DNA of 64,000 nucleotides from positions 1 through 64,000 of the forward strand of contig CBRAFO010000004.1 in NCBI GenBank assembly GCA_967755175.1, written 5' to 3'. The notes below the pieces were generated by a model. That model was given only the letters and a program-made list of their open reading frames with translations, did not search any database and was not told the DNA's origin. Below, piece after piece: positions 1 through 9,392 of the stretch. Position 1 is the stretch's first letter. Each line of letters opens with the position of its first letter. Source of the DNA: Rariglobus sp967755175 (lineage in GTDB: Bacteria > Verrucomicrobiota > Verrucomicrobiia > Opitutales > Opitutaceae). The translations under genes were made by a program, and so were the position numbers.

Positions 1-364
1 CCTTGGCGCCAGCGGCCTCGAGCTTCTTCTTGATCTCTTCGGCGTCGGCCTTGGAAGCGCCTTCCTTGACGGGCTTCGGTGCGCCTTCGACGAGGTCCTT
101 GGCTTCCTTAAGGCCCAGACCGGTGATGGCGCGGACTTCCTTAATGACGCCGATCTTGTTCGCGCCAGCCTCAGCGAGGATGACGTTGAACTCGGTCTTC
201 TCTTCGACAACGGCGGCGGCGGCGCCACCAGCAGGAGCGGCAGCGACGGCAGCAGCGGCGGAAACGCCCCACTTGCCTTCGAGGTCTTTAACGAGGTTGG
301 CGAGTTCGAGAACGGGCTGGGCGGACAGCCACTCGATGACTTGGTCTTTGGTGATATTGCTCAT
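1..364 (-). CDS. rplL: 50S ribosomal protein L7/L12 (partial at left edge)
   Basis: Ribosomal stalk protein that recruits translation GTPases such as EF-Tu and EF-G. The visible 121 codons show the family layout: an N-terminal dimerisation segment starting MSNITKDQVIEWL, a flexible Ala/Gly-rich hinge near residues 37-52, and the globular C-terminal domain with the KEVRAITGLGLKEAKDLVE region. The reading frame leaves the window after AAGAK, so only the last few residues are missing. It is the last visible gene of the minus-strand ribosomal block, 144 nt downstream of rplJ. The upstream sequence holds a weak AGGA about 14 nt before the ATG, one of the few such motifs here. Confidence 0.97.
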   Translation of the reverse strand, partial: MSNITKDQVIEWLSAQPVLELANLVKDLEGKWGVSAAAAVAAAPAGGAAAAVVEEKTEFNVILAEAGANKIGVIKEVRAITGLGLKEAKDLVEGAPKPVKEGASKADAEEIKKKLEAAGAK

Positions 365-460
365 GGTATTAACTTTCCTGGAGAAACTAGCGGTTTCGGG
401 AATGAAACACGTTTAAGGGACGTATCCCCTAGCCTGCTCCTGTGGATTTTTGGGCTTCTC

Positions 461-491
461 GAAGGCGCCGGTTTTATCAACCGACGCCTTC
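461..491 (-). promoter_or_regulatory. Hairpin between rplJ and rplL
   Basis: A 13-bp stem (461-473 pairing with 479-491, one G-U pair on the minus transcript) closes a 5-nt loop in the 144-nt rplJ-rplL gap. No U-run follows it in the minus direction, so it does not look like a simple terminator. An RNase processing site, an attenuator, or a stabiliser that raises rplL expression relative to rplJ would all fit; this role is inferred from position only. Confidence 0.55.
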
Positions 492-508
492 TCAAAATGG
501 TTGGGTGA

Positions 509-1000
509 TTAGGCGGCGGGCTGCTCTTTTTTGACCTTGGCGTCGAGGACGCGAACGAAGGACGCAGCGTTGCTGGTGAGCAAGCTGAGGAACTGCGAAC
601 GGAGGACGTTGAAGGGAGGCAGATCGGCGATCACAGCGAGTTCCTTCGCGGTGAAGATCTTCTTCTCCAAAACGCCAACCTTCACCTCGAGCTTTTGCTT
701 CTTATCGAAGAAAGACTTGAGGATCTTCGCGACGCCAGCCGGGTTCTTGCCGCCAACGAGGATGGCCGTCGGGCCAGCCAGCGTGGATGCGTCGAACTCG
801 GGCAGACCGAGGGCCTTGGCGGCCACGCGGAGGGAGCTGTTCTTGACGACGTGGAACTCGGCGTTCTCAGCCGCGAGGCTGTTACGGAGTTCGGCGACAT
901 CAGAAACGGTGACCTTCGAGAAATTCGCGAGGATGACGTAGTCGGACTTCTTGAGGTGCGACTCGACTTCGCTGATCAGGTATTGTTTTTCGGCTCTCAT
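509..1000 (-). CDS. rplJ: 50S ribosomal protein L10
   Basis: Stalk base protein that anchors L7/L12 dimers to 23S rRNA. The 163-residue length is normal and the sequence carries L10 hallmarks: N-terminal KSDYVILANFSKVTV, the VVKNSSLRVAAKALGL rRNA-binding region and the GPTAILVGGKNPAGVAKIL segment, with a C-terminal helix for L7/L12. It starts only 14 nt after the rplA stop, too short for the classical structured L10 leader, so autoregulation, if it exists, must act elsewhere. The upstream sequence has no Shine-Dalgarno motif. Confidence 0.98.
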   Translation of the reverse strand: MRAEKQYLISEVESHLKKSDYVILANFSKVTVSDVAELRNSLAAENAEFHVVKNSSLRVAAKALGLPEFDASTLAGPTAILVGGKNPAGVAKILKSFFDKKQKLEVKVGVLEKKIFTAKELAVIADLPPFNVLRSQFLSLLTSNAASFVRVLDAKVKKEQPAA

Positions 1001-1014
1001 GGGTAGGGTTCCGA

Positions 1015-1710
1015 TTAGTATTTGCTGTATTCGGTGGAGGCGATGTGAACGCCAGGGCTCATCGAGGATGAGATACCGATGCTCTTGATGTAGTTACCCT
1101 TGAAAGACGAGGGCTTGGCCTTGCTGATGGCCTCGAGAACCGCCTGGGCGTTCTCAAGAATCTGCGCGCTCGTGAAGGAGCGCTTGCCGATGCCGACGCC
1201 GATGTTGGCGGCCTTGTCCATCTTGAACTCCACGCGGCCGGCCTTGACAGCCTTGATGCCAGCGGGGATGTCGTCGGTCACGGTGCCGGACTTCGGATTG
1301 GGCATGAGGCCCTTGGGACCGAGGACGCGGGCGAGCGTGCGAACCTGCTTCATGGCTTCGGTCGTCGCGATGGCGACGTCGAAGTCGAGCCAGCCTTCGC
1401 TGACCTTCTTCATGAGCTCGGCGAGGCCGGCTTCGTCGGCACCGGCCTTGAGGGCGACCTCAGGGGAGTCGGTGAAAACGATCACGCGAACCTTCTTGCC
1501 GGAGCCATTGGGCAACGGGGTGGTGCCACGCACCATCTGGTCGCCTTGCGTGGCGTCAACGCCGAGGCGGATAGAGAGCTCGACGGTTTCGTCGAACTTG
1601 GCCTTGGGGAACTTGGAAAGGACTTCCACGGCTTCAGCCAGCGGATAACCTTTCGTGAGGTCGGCGCTCTTGACGGCGCTGACGTAGCGTTTGCTTTGTT
1701 TTTCGGGCAT
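1015..1710 (-). CDS. rplA: 50S ribosomal protein L1
   Basis: L1 binds the mobile L1 stalk of 23S rRNA and in other bacteria represses its own rplKA mRNA. The 231 residues match the family length, with the signature region VLGPKGLMPNPKSGTVTDD near residues 129-147 and the C-terminal SSMSPGVHI motif. It lies 71 nt downstream of rplK and 14 nt upstream of rplJ, all on the minus strand, in the order universal for this operon. Confidence 0.98.
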   Translation of the reverse strand: MPEKQSKRYVSAVKSADLTKGYPLAEAVEVLSKFPKAKFDETVELSIRLGVDATQGDQMVRGTTPLPNGSGKKVRVIVFTDSPEVALKAGADEAGLAELMKKVSEGWLDFDVAIATTEAMKQVRTLARVLGPKGLMPNPKSGTVTDDIPAGIKAVKAGRVEFKMDKAANIGVGIGKRSFTSAQILENAQAVLEAISKAKPSSFKGNYIKSIGISSSMSPGVHIASTEYSKY

Positions 1711-1781
1711 TAGATACTCCTTGCGGTGTTAGCGTCCTTGGTAGGACTCCCGCGTTGAGTGGTTTTTGTTTCGGACGGAAA

Positions 1782-2207
1782 TTAGTCGACGACTTCGATG
1801 CCCATGTTGCGGGCGGTGCCGGCGATGATCTTGATACCAGCGGCTTCATCGTTGGCGTTCATGTCGGCCTTCTTGAGCTTCCAGATTTCGGCGAGCTGCT
1901 TGGTGGTGACCTTGCCGACCTTGTCCTGGTTGGGCTTGGCGGAACCGGAAGCGATGTTCGCGGCCTTCTTCAGAAGGACGGACGCCGGGGGCGACTTGAG
2001 GATGAAGGTGAAGCTCTTGTCAGAGTAGACCGTGATGACCACGGGCAAGATCATGCCGTTCTGGTCCTTGGTCTTGGCGTTGAATTCTTTGCAGAACGCC
2101 ATGATGTTGACGCCTTGGGCGCCGAGCGCGGGACCGACGGGGGGCGCGGGATTAGCGGCGCCGGCGGGCAGTTGGAGACGGATGTAACCTTGGATCTTCT
2201 TGGCCAT
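1782..2207 (-). CDS. rplK: 50S ribosomal protein L11
   Basis: L11 binds the GTPase-associated region of 23S rRNA. The 141-residue protein begins MAKKIQGYIRLQLPAGAANP and shows the PPVGPALGAQGVNIMAFCK signature of the N-terminal domain, then the rRNA-binding C-terminal domain with KVTTKQLAEIWKLKK. It sits between nusG and rplA, with 73 nt to nusG. The start has no Shine-Dalgarno sequence; the ATG is chosen because it gives the canonical N-terminus. Confidence 0.98.
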   Translation of the reverse strand: MAKKIQGYIRLQLPAGAANPAPPVGPALGAQGVNIMAFCKEFNAKTKDQNGMILPVVITVYSDKSFTFILKSPPASVLLKKAANIASGSAKPNQDKVGKVTTKQLAEIWKLKKADMNANDEAAGIKIIAGTARNMGIEVVD

Positions 2208-2280
2208 GTGAGTAAGTGAGTTGGCGGGTGTTTAGTGACGTGTTTTGCTGAACGTCGGCGGTGTCAAAGAGGGCGTCGGC

Positions 2281-2856
2281 TCACTCGGTGAGACGTTGCA
2301 CCTGCCAGTATTCGAGCTCGACCGGGGTGAACCGGCCGAAAATGGAAACGGAGATCTTGAGCTTGCCGCGGGCGGGATCGATCTCGTCGATGCGGCCGGT
2401 CAAGTTCGCGAAAGCGCCGTCAGTGATCTTAACTTCTTCACCCAGCTCGTAGGAGACCTTGGGAACTTCCTTGCCGTTCGCCTCAGCGATACGGGCCTTG
2501 ATTTCGTCAACCTCGGACTGGCGAAGGGCGGCGGGTTTTTCACCACCGACAAAGCTGATGACGCCGGCAACTTCTTTTACGAAATACCACGGCTTGTTGA
2601 TCAAGTGGCCGTCTTCGAAGAGGCGCATCTGGATGAACACGTAGCCGGGGTAGAGCTTGCGGGTCTTGGTGCTCTTCTTGCCACCTTTGACTTCGGAAAC
2701 GACCTCGGTGGGCATGAGAACATCGAAGATATAATCATCGAGTTCTTCGACCCGCTTAAACTTCTCAATGTAGGCCTTCACCTTATTCTCCTGACCGGAG
2801 AGGGTGTGGAGGGCAAACCATTGGGCGCCGGCGGGCACAGTCGTTTCAGTGGACAT
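2281..2856 (-). CDS. nusG: Transcription termination/antitermination protein NusG
   Basis: NusG binds RNA polymerase through an N-terminal NGN domain and contacts Rho or ribosomal S10 through a C-terminal KOW domain. The NGN domain is visible at about residues 12-115 (WFALHTLSGQENKVKAYIE; LYPGYVFIQM) and the KOW motif at about 137-160 (GEEVKITDGAFANLTGRIDEI). At 191 residues it is close to the usual size. It follows secE by 21 nt, the usual pairing. Confidence 0.97.
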   Translation of the reverse strand: MSTETTVPAGAQWFALHTLSGQENKVKAYIEKFKRVEELDDYIFDVLMPTEVVSEVKGGKKSTKTRKLYPGYVFIQMRLFEDGHLINKPWYFVKEVAGVISFVGGEKPAALRQSEVDEIKARIAEANGKEVPKVSYELGEEVKITDGAFANLTGRIDEIDPARGKLKISVSIFGRFTPVELEYWQVQRLTE

Positions 2857-2877
2857 GAACGGGAAAAACGGGAGGGG

Positions 2878-3081
2878 TTAGCTAACCCAAGAGGTGAAAA
2901 GATCGACGACTTGGTAAAGGGCGAAGTCGCTGATACTGGTGAAGACACCGAGGATGACAGCGGCCACAATGACCACGATGGTCGAATCGCGCAGCTCGGT
3001 CTTGGTCGGCCAAGTGGCCTTCTTAAGTTCGTCGATAATCTCACCGGCGAAAATACGGGTGCTGCGGAACGGGTTCGTCAT
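2878..3081 (-). CDS. secE: Protein translocase subunit SecE
   Basis: SecE clamps SecY in the Sec translocon. The protein is 67 residues starting MTNPFRSTRIF, with the amphipathic ELKKATWPTKTELRDST cytosolic helix typical of the family at about residues 15-32 and one transmembrane segment (about 33-55). A longer in-frame start exists upstream but would run into tRNA-Trp, so the ATG at 3081 is preferred. nusG follows directly. Confidence 0.93.
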   Translation of the reverse strand: MTNPFRSTRIFAGEIIDELKKATWPTKTELRDSTIVVIVAAVILGVFTSISDFALYQVVDLFTSWVS

Positions 3082-3090
3082 TTTTGAAAG

Positions 3091-3166
3091 TGGCAGGCGC
3101 GGAGGGAATCGAACCCCCAACCAACGGTTTTGGAGACCGCTACTCTACCAATTGAGCTACACGCCT
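3091..3166 (-). tRNA. tRNA-Trp (anticodon CCA)
   Basis: Reverse-strand cloverleaf: acceptor stem AGGCGTG pairs with CGCGCCT, D-loop TAGCTCAATTGGTAGAG, anticodon loop CTCCAAA giving CCA, T-arm GGGGGTTCGATTCCCTC. Discriminator G and an encoded CCA tail are present at 3091-3094. It sits between tuf and secE, a position shared by many bacteria, and is probably co-transcribed with them. Confidence 0.97.
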
Positions 3167-3190
3167 GTAGGTTGATTTTTAGACGACGCA

Positions 3191-3218
3191 GCCGAGGCCC
3201 CTTTTACGAGGCCTCGGC
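3191..3218 (-). other. Hairpin in the tuf to tRNA-Trp spacer
   Basis: A perfect 9-bp stem (GCCGAGGCC with GGCCTCGGC) with a 10-nt loop lies 28 nt after the tuf stop and 24 nt before tRNA-Trp. It lacks an immediate U-run on the minus transcript. It may be a weak terminator or a processing signal separating the tuf mRNA from the tRNA. Confidence 0.5.
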
Positions 3219-3246
3219 GGGCGTTTTCTAAAACAGATACAAAAAC

Positions 3247-4437
<1,191 letters not shown>

Positions 4438-4491
4438 GGTGAAATGTGATGAGTTTGAGTGTCGGAAAGTTGCTTCTGACGAGTTTTGACC

Positions 4492-4567
4492 TGGAGCCCA
4501 GAATCGGATTCGAACCGACGACCTCGTCCTTACCAAGGACGTGCTCTGCCAACTGAGCTATCTGGGC
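4492..4567 (-). tRNA. tRNA-Thr (anticodon GGT)
   Basis: Reverse-strand cloverleaf: acceptor GCCCAGA pairs with TTCTGGGC, D-arm TAGCTCAGTTGGCAGAGC, anticodon stem-loop CGTCCTTGGTAAGGACG with GGT, T-arm GTCGGTTCGAATCCGAT, and encoded CCA at 4492-4494. It is 55 nt upstream of tuf and likely shares its transcript. Confidence 0.97.
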
Positions 4568-4666
4568 GTAACTAGGAAATGGTCAAAAAACGAGAAAAGG
4601 AACGGTGACCGTGGCGAGCCGTTTTTCGGCCGTCAACTTCAATTTTGGCCTTTTTTCGTCGAAGTC

Positions 4667-5386
4667 TTACGGGCCGACGCGGAACGCGTAGAAGCCCGGA
4701 GACAAGCGGTCCCCAAGACGCACATTTTTCTTCAGATGGGAACGAAAATATTCATCAACTTCATCAGAGCCTGAGCTGGCCGTTACCACCAAGTCCCCGG
4801 CAAATCCCGCGCGCGTGACCGCACCCATAAGTTCAAGCGGTTGCCAGTCACCGTCCGGTAGCCCTCCAAGAGCGGTGAGATCAAGCGCCAGAACCACCTT
4901 CCCGCTGCTCGCATTCACCGCTTCGACCTGCCCTGAACGAGTCTTGATGGGCTCAACCGAACCGTCCCCACGACCAAGCGCCAACGGAGCCTCGGAGCGT
5001 TCGGTTAGGCGTAAACCGTCCACGGGAGCTGCCGGCACTAGCACCGGCGAAGGAAACGCCTCCGGACCTTTTTTCGTTAGCTCGGGAGGGAGCGCAGCAA
5101 ACGGCCCCCGGGCACCCGCTTTAGCTTCGTCTGGAAGCTTGGGCTCGTTGCTGTTCATCGGTGACGGAATGAACAAGGGCGCTGGGTCGTAAGCGGCAAG
5201 CTGCTCGGCGAGCAACTCCTTCGGTAACGATGCGTCGATCTGGGTTAACCCAAGCGCGGGCAACCCCGTGGGCGCGCTCTGAAGCCAGCTCCCGTCCGGA
5301 AGCTGCAGCCAACCAACCGCAGCGACGATAACAACCGCAACGCCTGCGCTCACCGCAACCCAAGGAAAGCGTTGTTTCGAAGCCAT
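4667..5386 (-). CDS. Single-pass envelope protein, last gene of Exb operon 1
   Basis: Not recognised as a known family. The 239-residue protein has a short positive N-terminus, one membrane helix at about residues 9-27, then a long Pro/Ala-rich region (about 35-150) and a compact C-terminal part (about 150-239). This N-anchor plus proline-rich spacer layout, and its place 8 nt after an ExbD-like gene, resemble a TonB or TolA partner of an ExbB/ExbD motor, but the C-terminal domain does not show the TonB consensus. A TonB-like energy-transducing role is inference from context. Confidence 0.7.
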   Translation of the reverse strand: MASKQRFPWVAVSAGVAVVIVAAVGWLQLPDGSWLQSAPTGLPALGLTQIDASLPKELLAEQLAAYDPAPLFIPSPMNSNEPKLPDEAKAGARGPFAALPPELTKKGPEAFPSPVLVPAAPVDGLRLTERSEAPLALGRGDGSVEPIKTRSGQVEAVNASSGKVVLALDLTALGGLPDGDWQPLELMGAVTRAGFAGDLVVTASSGSDEVDEYFRSHLKKNVRLGDRLSPGFYAFRVGP

Positions 5387-5394
5387 GCAGGAGA

Positions 5395-5829
5395 TCAGGG
5401 AGTTCTCACGGGCTCCGCGGCGACTTGCACGGAGGCGAATCCGGCCGCGCGCGCCATATCGTAAACCTCAGTCAAGTCCCGGGTCGTCAGCGATGCATCG
5501 GCCTGCACGAGCAAGCGTAGTCCCGGTTGGCGTTGCCCACGTTCGAAGAGATATTGGCGCAAGCCGGCGAAATTCACTTTGGCGCCTTCAACAAAGGCCA
5601 TGTCCGACCCCTTAATCGCGATCACCACGTCCGTCGAAACCGCGCCCCGGATCGCCTCCGGCAGCGGCGGCACTTTAAAGTCCACGCCCAAGCCCGGCGA
5701 CAGCACGAAGCGCGATCCAAACAGCACGAAAAACAGGACGATCAAACCACCGTTGATGTAGAATAAACTCTCAAAGCTGCGCGGCGGCGGCTTTAGCCGG
5801 GAGGACAGATTAAGCGGACGCGTGATCAT
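5395..5829 (-). CDS. ExbD/TolR-like protein without the membrane Asp
   Basis: Small single-pass protein (144 residues) in the place of ExbD/TolR next to ExbB. The membrane helix spans about residues 20-42 and the periplasmic part ends in a typical beta-alpha fold with LRLLVQADASLTTRDLTEVYDMARAAGF. In ExbD/TolR the helix normally begins PMIDVV with an essential Asp that carries protons; here the aligned stretch reads YINGGLIVLFF, so Asn stands at that position. The start overlaps the exbB stop by 4 nt, showing tight coupling. It may be a divergent or passive motor subunit. Confidence 0.8.
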   Translation of the reverse strand: MITRPLNLSSRLKPPPRSFESLFYINGGLIVLFFVLFGSRFVLSPGLGVDFKVPPLPEAIRGAVSTDVVIAIKGSDMAFVEGAKVNFAGLRQYLFERGQRQPGLRLLVQADASLTTRDLTEVYDMARAAGFASVQVAAEPVRTP

Positions 5830-6533
5830 GATTTCACGGAAGGCGCCACCGCGGTAACTGTTGTAACCGGAGCCGTCGCCCCGTTCGCTTCGGGCACAGA
5901 AGCCCCTTCGGCTTTACGGTAGTCGGTCAGCAGATAACGCATGATCTCGTTACCCGCCCATTCGATGTCGCGCACGATCGCGCGCACGCGTCCGTGCAAG
6001 AAGTGGTAGGCAAGGTGCGCCGGGATCGCCAGCACCAGACTCCCCGCCGTCGCGAGCAAAGCCTGCCACATCCCACCCGAGAGGGCGCGGGCCGTCGCGT
6101 ATTCTCCACCTTGCATGAATTTGTGAAAGGTCTCGGCCATTCCCAAGATCGTGCCGAGCAAACCGACCATCGGAGCGATCTGCGCAATGGCCGCAATCGA
6201 CCCCAGCCGGCGCTCCAACGCAGGCAACTCCACCACCGCAGCTTCCTGCACCGCGTAACGCATCCGCGTTTCGTCATCATGCGCGTGAATGAGCGCCGCC
6301 TTCACCACCGCCGCGACCGGACCAGGGGTCTCTTCGCACAACGTAAGTGCTTCGATGATACGCCGTTTGCCGAGAGTGTTTTTGATGCCGTCCACAAAGG
6401 TCGTGGATTTGATCTGCCCGCGGTGCAGATAGAATGTGCGCTCGATAAACAGCACCACGACGATGACCGTCATGAGCAGCAACACCCACATCATGGAGCC
6501 GCCGCGGGTCAAAATACTGGGATCAGATGGCAT
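5826..6533 (-). CDS. MotA/TolQ/ExbB-type proton channel protein
   Basis: Membrane subunit of an Exb/Tol-type motor, 235 residues. Three membrane helices are visible at about 13-31, 110-132 and 157-178. The central IAAIAQIAPMVGLLGTILGM stretch is the signature of the family, followed by ATAGSLVLAIPAHLAYHFL. It lies between a large TPR gene (80 nt upstream) and the ExbD-like gene (overlap 4 nt). Probable role: use the proton gradient to drive a periplasmic or outer-membrane process together with its neighbours. Confidence 0.93.
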   Translation of the reverse strand: MPSDPSILTRGGSMMWVLLLMTVIVVVLFIERTFYLHRGQIKSTTFVDGIKNTLGKRRIIEALTLCEETPGPVAAVVKAALIHAHDDETRMRYAVQEAAVVELPALERRLGSIAAIAQIAPMVGLLGTILGMAETFHKFMQGGEYATARALSGGMWQALLATAGSLVLAIPAHLAYHFLHGRVRAIVRDIEWAGNEIMRYLLTDYRKAEGASVPEANGATAPVTTVTAVAPSVKS

Positions 6534-6613
6534 GGAAAACGGGTTTAATAGAAAGGGGTCGAGAGATTCAAATGGCGAAGTTCAGCAGGCGGCAGGCGAT
6601 GCGTGAAGCGCGG

Positions 6614-9268
6614 TCACGATTGCGGGTGGCCTCCCGCACGGATGAATTTCTCTCGTGCGAGCTTGGGGAACGGAAGGTTTTTAAGAAGGATGATTTCGTA
6701 AGCGTTACGCGCCTCCTCCAAGTCACCACGCTCACGGCGCAGGTCGCCCAACCTGAGCAGCGAGCGGGCAAGCCAGTAACGCCCCTTAGGACCCAGCTGG
6801 GCCGCTTGGACGTTATCCATCAAGTAGGTCGTAACCAGCGTCCACCAGACGGTTTCCGACCGGGCGAAGTCTGGGGATTTCCCGTTGGTCGCCAGCAGAT
6901 CGCCCAATTGAAAACCCGCCTCGACACGCAGATCCACAGAAGCCGCCGGGAGGTCCTGCAACCGCTCCAAAATCGTCAGCGCACTCTCGTAGTTTGACAC
7001 ATCGTCGGGAGTGATTTGCGCACGATGGCAGGCCGCCAGCGCCAACTCCGCCGCGAGCACACCCGGATGCTGCGCGTAATTATTGATCAAATACTCGTAG
7101 GTCTGCCGCGCCCGGGGAAAATCATTCAACCGGCGCGCCAGGTCGCCCTGCTTGAGACGCGCGTAAAACACGATCGGCGATCCCGCGTATTCCTTCTCGC
7201 TCACGATGCGCTCAAGGATGCGATAGGCCTCTTCGTAAAACTGATCCTGCCCACGTTGCTCGGCGTTGAGCGCGGCGCGATACAGCGCATAGGGCGCATA
7301 AGGGTGCTGCTTGAACTCGTCGGCCAGCTTGGTGAGCCGCTCCTGCGCATCGACGAAACGGTTGTTCTCCGTGTAGTAATCCGCCTCATCGATGTAGGAA
7401 TAAACAGCGGCGTCCGACCGCGGGAAATCGACGCGCAAAGCCGCCAGCGTGGCCAGAGCCTCAGCAGCGGCGTCGAGTCGGAACTGCGCCTTCGCCTGTA
7501 ACAACCGTGTGCTCGCCTCCACCTCGGCATGCAACCCCGCATCTAACCCGTCCAAGAGCGCCGGCAGCGCCGCCGCCAACTCCAGCGTCTTCTGCGGTTT
7601 GTCGGCCTCCAACGAAAGTCTCGCCTGCAACCACGCCATGCGCGCCCGCAACGCAGGCGGCAAGGCACTCTCGCCAATGCCGCGAATCATCACGCTATTC
7701 ACTCGTGTGTAGGCTTCAGCATCGCGTCCGACCGCTTGCAGAGCACGGGCGAGCGTCCACTCCGCCTGCCAGCGCTGAACGACACCTAGGCGCGCATCGG
7801 ACGCAAAACCGTCGAGCAGTTTTGCCGCCTCGTCCAGCCGTTGGCCATGGATCTTCGACAACACACGCTGCGCCATCAATCCGCCCGGTGAAACACCCGC
7901 CGGGATCTCGTTCAACGCCACCGCATAAGCCTCATCCGCGGCAGCATAGTCGCCCGCATAGAAATACGCCTCGGCGACCATCACCGCGAGCGAGGCCCTC
8001 ACGTTGCCTGCAGGCAGTTCCGCACGCGCCTGCGCCGCATAATCCGCCGCCGCGCGGTAGCGCCTCAACTCCCAAGCCAAGTCGGCCAGCAGCCCGAGCG
8101 CGGCAGGCTTCAATTCCGACGAGGGGAACTTCGCCAGCAACGCCTTCGCATCCAACTCGGCCTGCGCCTGATTGGCCGTGGCAACCGGTTCCTGCGCACC
8201 CGGTTTCTCCACGATCGCCACCTGCTTTTCCGCGAGGCCCAGTTGCGCGCGCACCAACAACAAGTCCGCTAAAATCGGATGAGGAGGCGAAGCCGTGATC
8301 AACCCGTTGAGCTTCGCAAAAAAAGCAGCATCCGCCGCGTCCCGGGCGAGCAGTTGCAACGCCACGCGCTGCAACGTCGAATCTTCGGAGCTGGCCAGCA
8401 GACCTTCCAACGCATTGCGGCCTTCGGCACGTTGCGCGCCGGCCGTGAGTCCTAAGAGCAGGCGAAAATCATCCCGCGCTCCGCGCTCGCCCGAGGGCAG
8501 CGCTTGCAGCTGTTTACTCAGGAAGTCCACCGCCTCGGCGGTGCGGCCACGCGTGGCGAGCAAGGCCGCATACTGACGGGCATAGGCATATCCAACGCTC
8601 TTTCCCTGATAACGTTCGGCGCTCTGTCGCAGCGTGTTCAACTGCGCCTCCGTCGCGTCGCCCAAGTTCAATCTCGCCCGCTCACGCGCGAGCGTGAACT
8701 GCGCGCGTTGCATATCGGACGCCGCCACGTCGCTCGCGATCTGATATGCATCCCGCGCCTTCGTAAAATCGCCGCCCGCATCCGCCACCTGCCCTTGTAG
8801 AAAATACCACCAGCCGCGTTCAGCCGGGGCGATGTCATCCGCCTTGGTCGTCGCCAAGACCTGCTTCGCCACATCGATGCGCTTGCGACGCACACCGATC
8901 AAACCCGCCCGTAATTGGTAAGCTGCCGAAGGGCTTCCCCGGTAAAGTTGCAACGCCCGCTCCGCTTCGTCGGTGAGACCTTGGTCAAGACGCGCCGTGA
9001 CCAATTCCAACACCAACCCATCGCGCTCCGCTCCCACCGTGTGCAACGAACCGAGCAACTGTGTATAAATCTCCGCCGCGACCGAAGGGAACCCGAGCTC
9101 AAGCGCCCGCCGCGCCGCCACGAACATCCGCAACTCCCCTCCCGGCAACACTGAAACTTCCGCCGGCGACACCAAGGGAGCGGTTTCTACGGGTGCATCG
9201 ACGGCACGTGCGACCGGTATGGATACGGCAGCGGCCAACAGCAGAAAAAGCAGGGTTCGAAACGACAT
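6614..9268 (-). CDS. Secreted tetratricopeptide-repeat protein, first gene of Exb operon 1
   Basis: An 884-residue protein with an N-terminal signal peptide (MSFRTLLFLLLAAAVSIPVARA) and then almost entirely alpha-helical TPR-like units; clear repeats include AVYSYIDEADYYTENNRFVD and YAPYALYRAALNAEQRGQDQ near residues 610-665, and RQTYEYLINNYAQHPG near 710. No enzymatic motif is seen. Periplasmic TPR proteins of this kind scaffold envelope machines. Its position ahead of ExbB and ExbD-like genes suggests it is part of the same complex. It is transcribed divergently from lemA with 124 nt between starts. Confidence 0.88.
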   Translation of the reverse strand: MSFRTLLFLLLAAAVSIPVARAVDAPVETAPLVSPAEVSVLPGGELRMFVAARRALELGFPSVAAEIYTQLLGSLHTVGAERDGLVLELVTARLDQGLTDEAERALQLYRGSPSAAYQLRAGLIGVRRKRIDVAKQVLATTKADDIAPAERGWWYFLQGQVADAGGDFTKARDAYQIASDVAASDMQRAQFTLARERARLNLGDATEAQLNTLRQSAERYQGKSVGYAYARQYAALLATRGRTAEAVDFLSKQLQALPSGERGARDDFRLLLGLTAGAQRAEGRNALEGLLASSEDSTLQRVALQLLARDAADAAFFAKLNGLITASPPHPILADLLLVRAQLGLAEKQVAIVEKPGAQEPVATANQAQAELDAKALLAKFPSSELKPAALGLLADLAWELRRYRAAADYAAQARAELPAGNVRASLAVMVAEAYFYAGDYAAADEAYAVALNEIPAGVSPGGLMAQRVLSKIHGQRLDEAAKLLDGFASDARLGVVQRWQAEWTLARALQAVGRDAEAYTRVNSVMIRGIGESALPPALRARMAWLQARLSLEADKPQKTLELAAALPALLDGLDAGLHAEVEASTRLLQAKAQFRLDAAAEALATLAALRVDFPRSDAAVYSYIDEADYYTENNRFVDAQERLTKLADEFKQHPYAPYALYRAALNAEQRGQDQFYEEAYRILERIVSEKEYAGSPIVFYARLKQGDLARRLNDFPRARQTYEYLINNYAQHPGVLAAELALAACHRAQITPDDVSNYESALTILERLQDLPAASVDLRVEAGFQLGDLLATNGKSPDFARSETVWWTLVTTYLMDNVQAAQLGPKGRYWLARSLLRLGDLRRERGDLEEARNAYEIILLKNLPFPKLAREKFIRAGGHPQS

Positions 9269-9392
9269 GCGAAGGCGTCACGTTGCTCGTCACCCTAGAA
9301 ACAATCAACCGCGTTGTAACGAGTTCCTCCTCGCGCCGCCCCTCTCCCCGCGCACACTCGCCAACGTTCTTCAACCGCCCGCTTCTTCAACC

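Noticed and set aside
2878..3120. Longer SecE start at 3120
   Set aside because: It would read into the tRNA-Trp gene; the ATG at 3081 gives the normal N-terminus.
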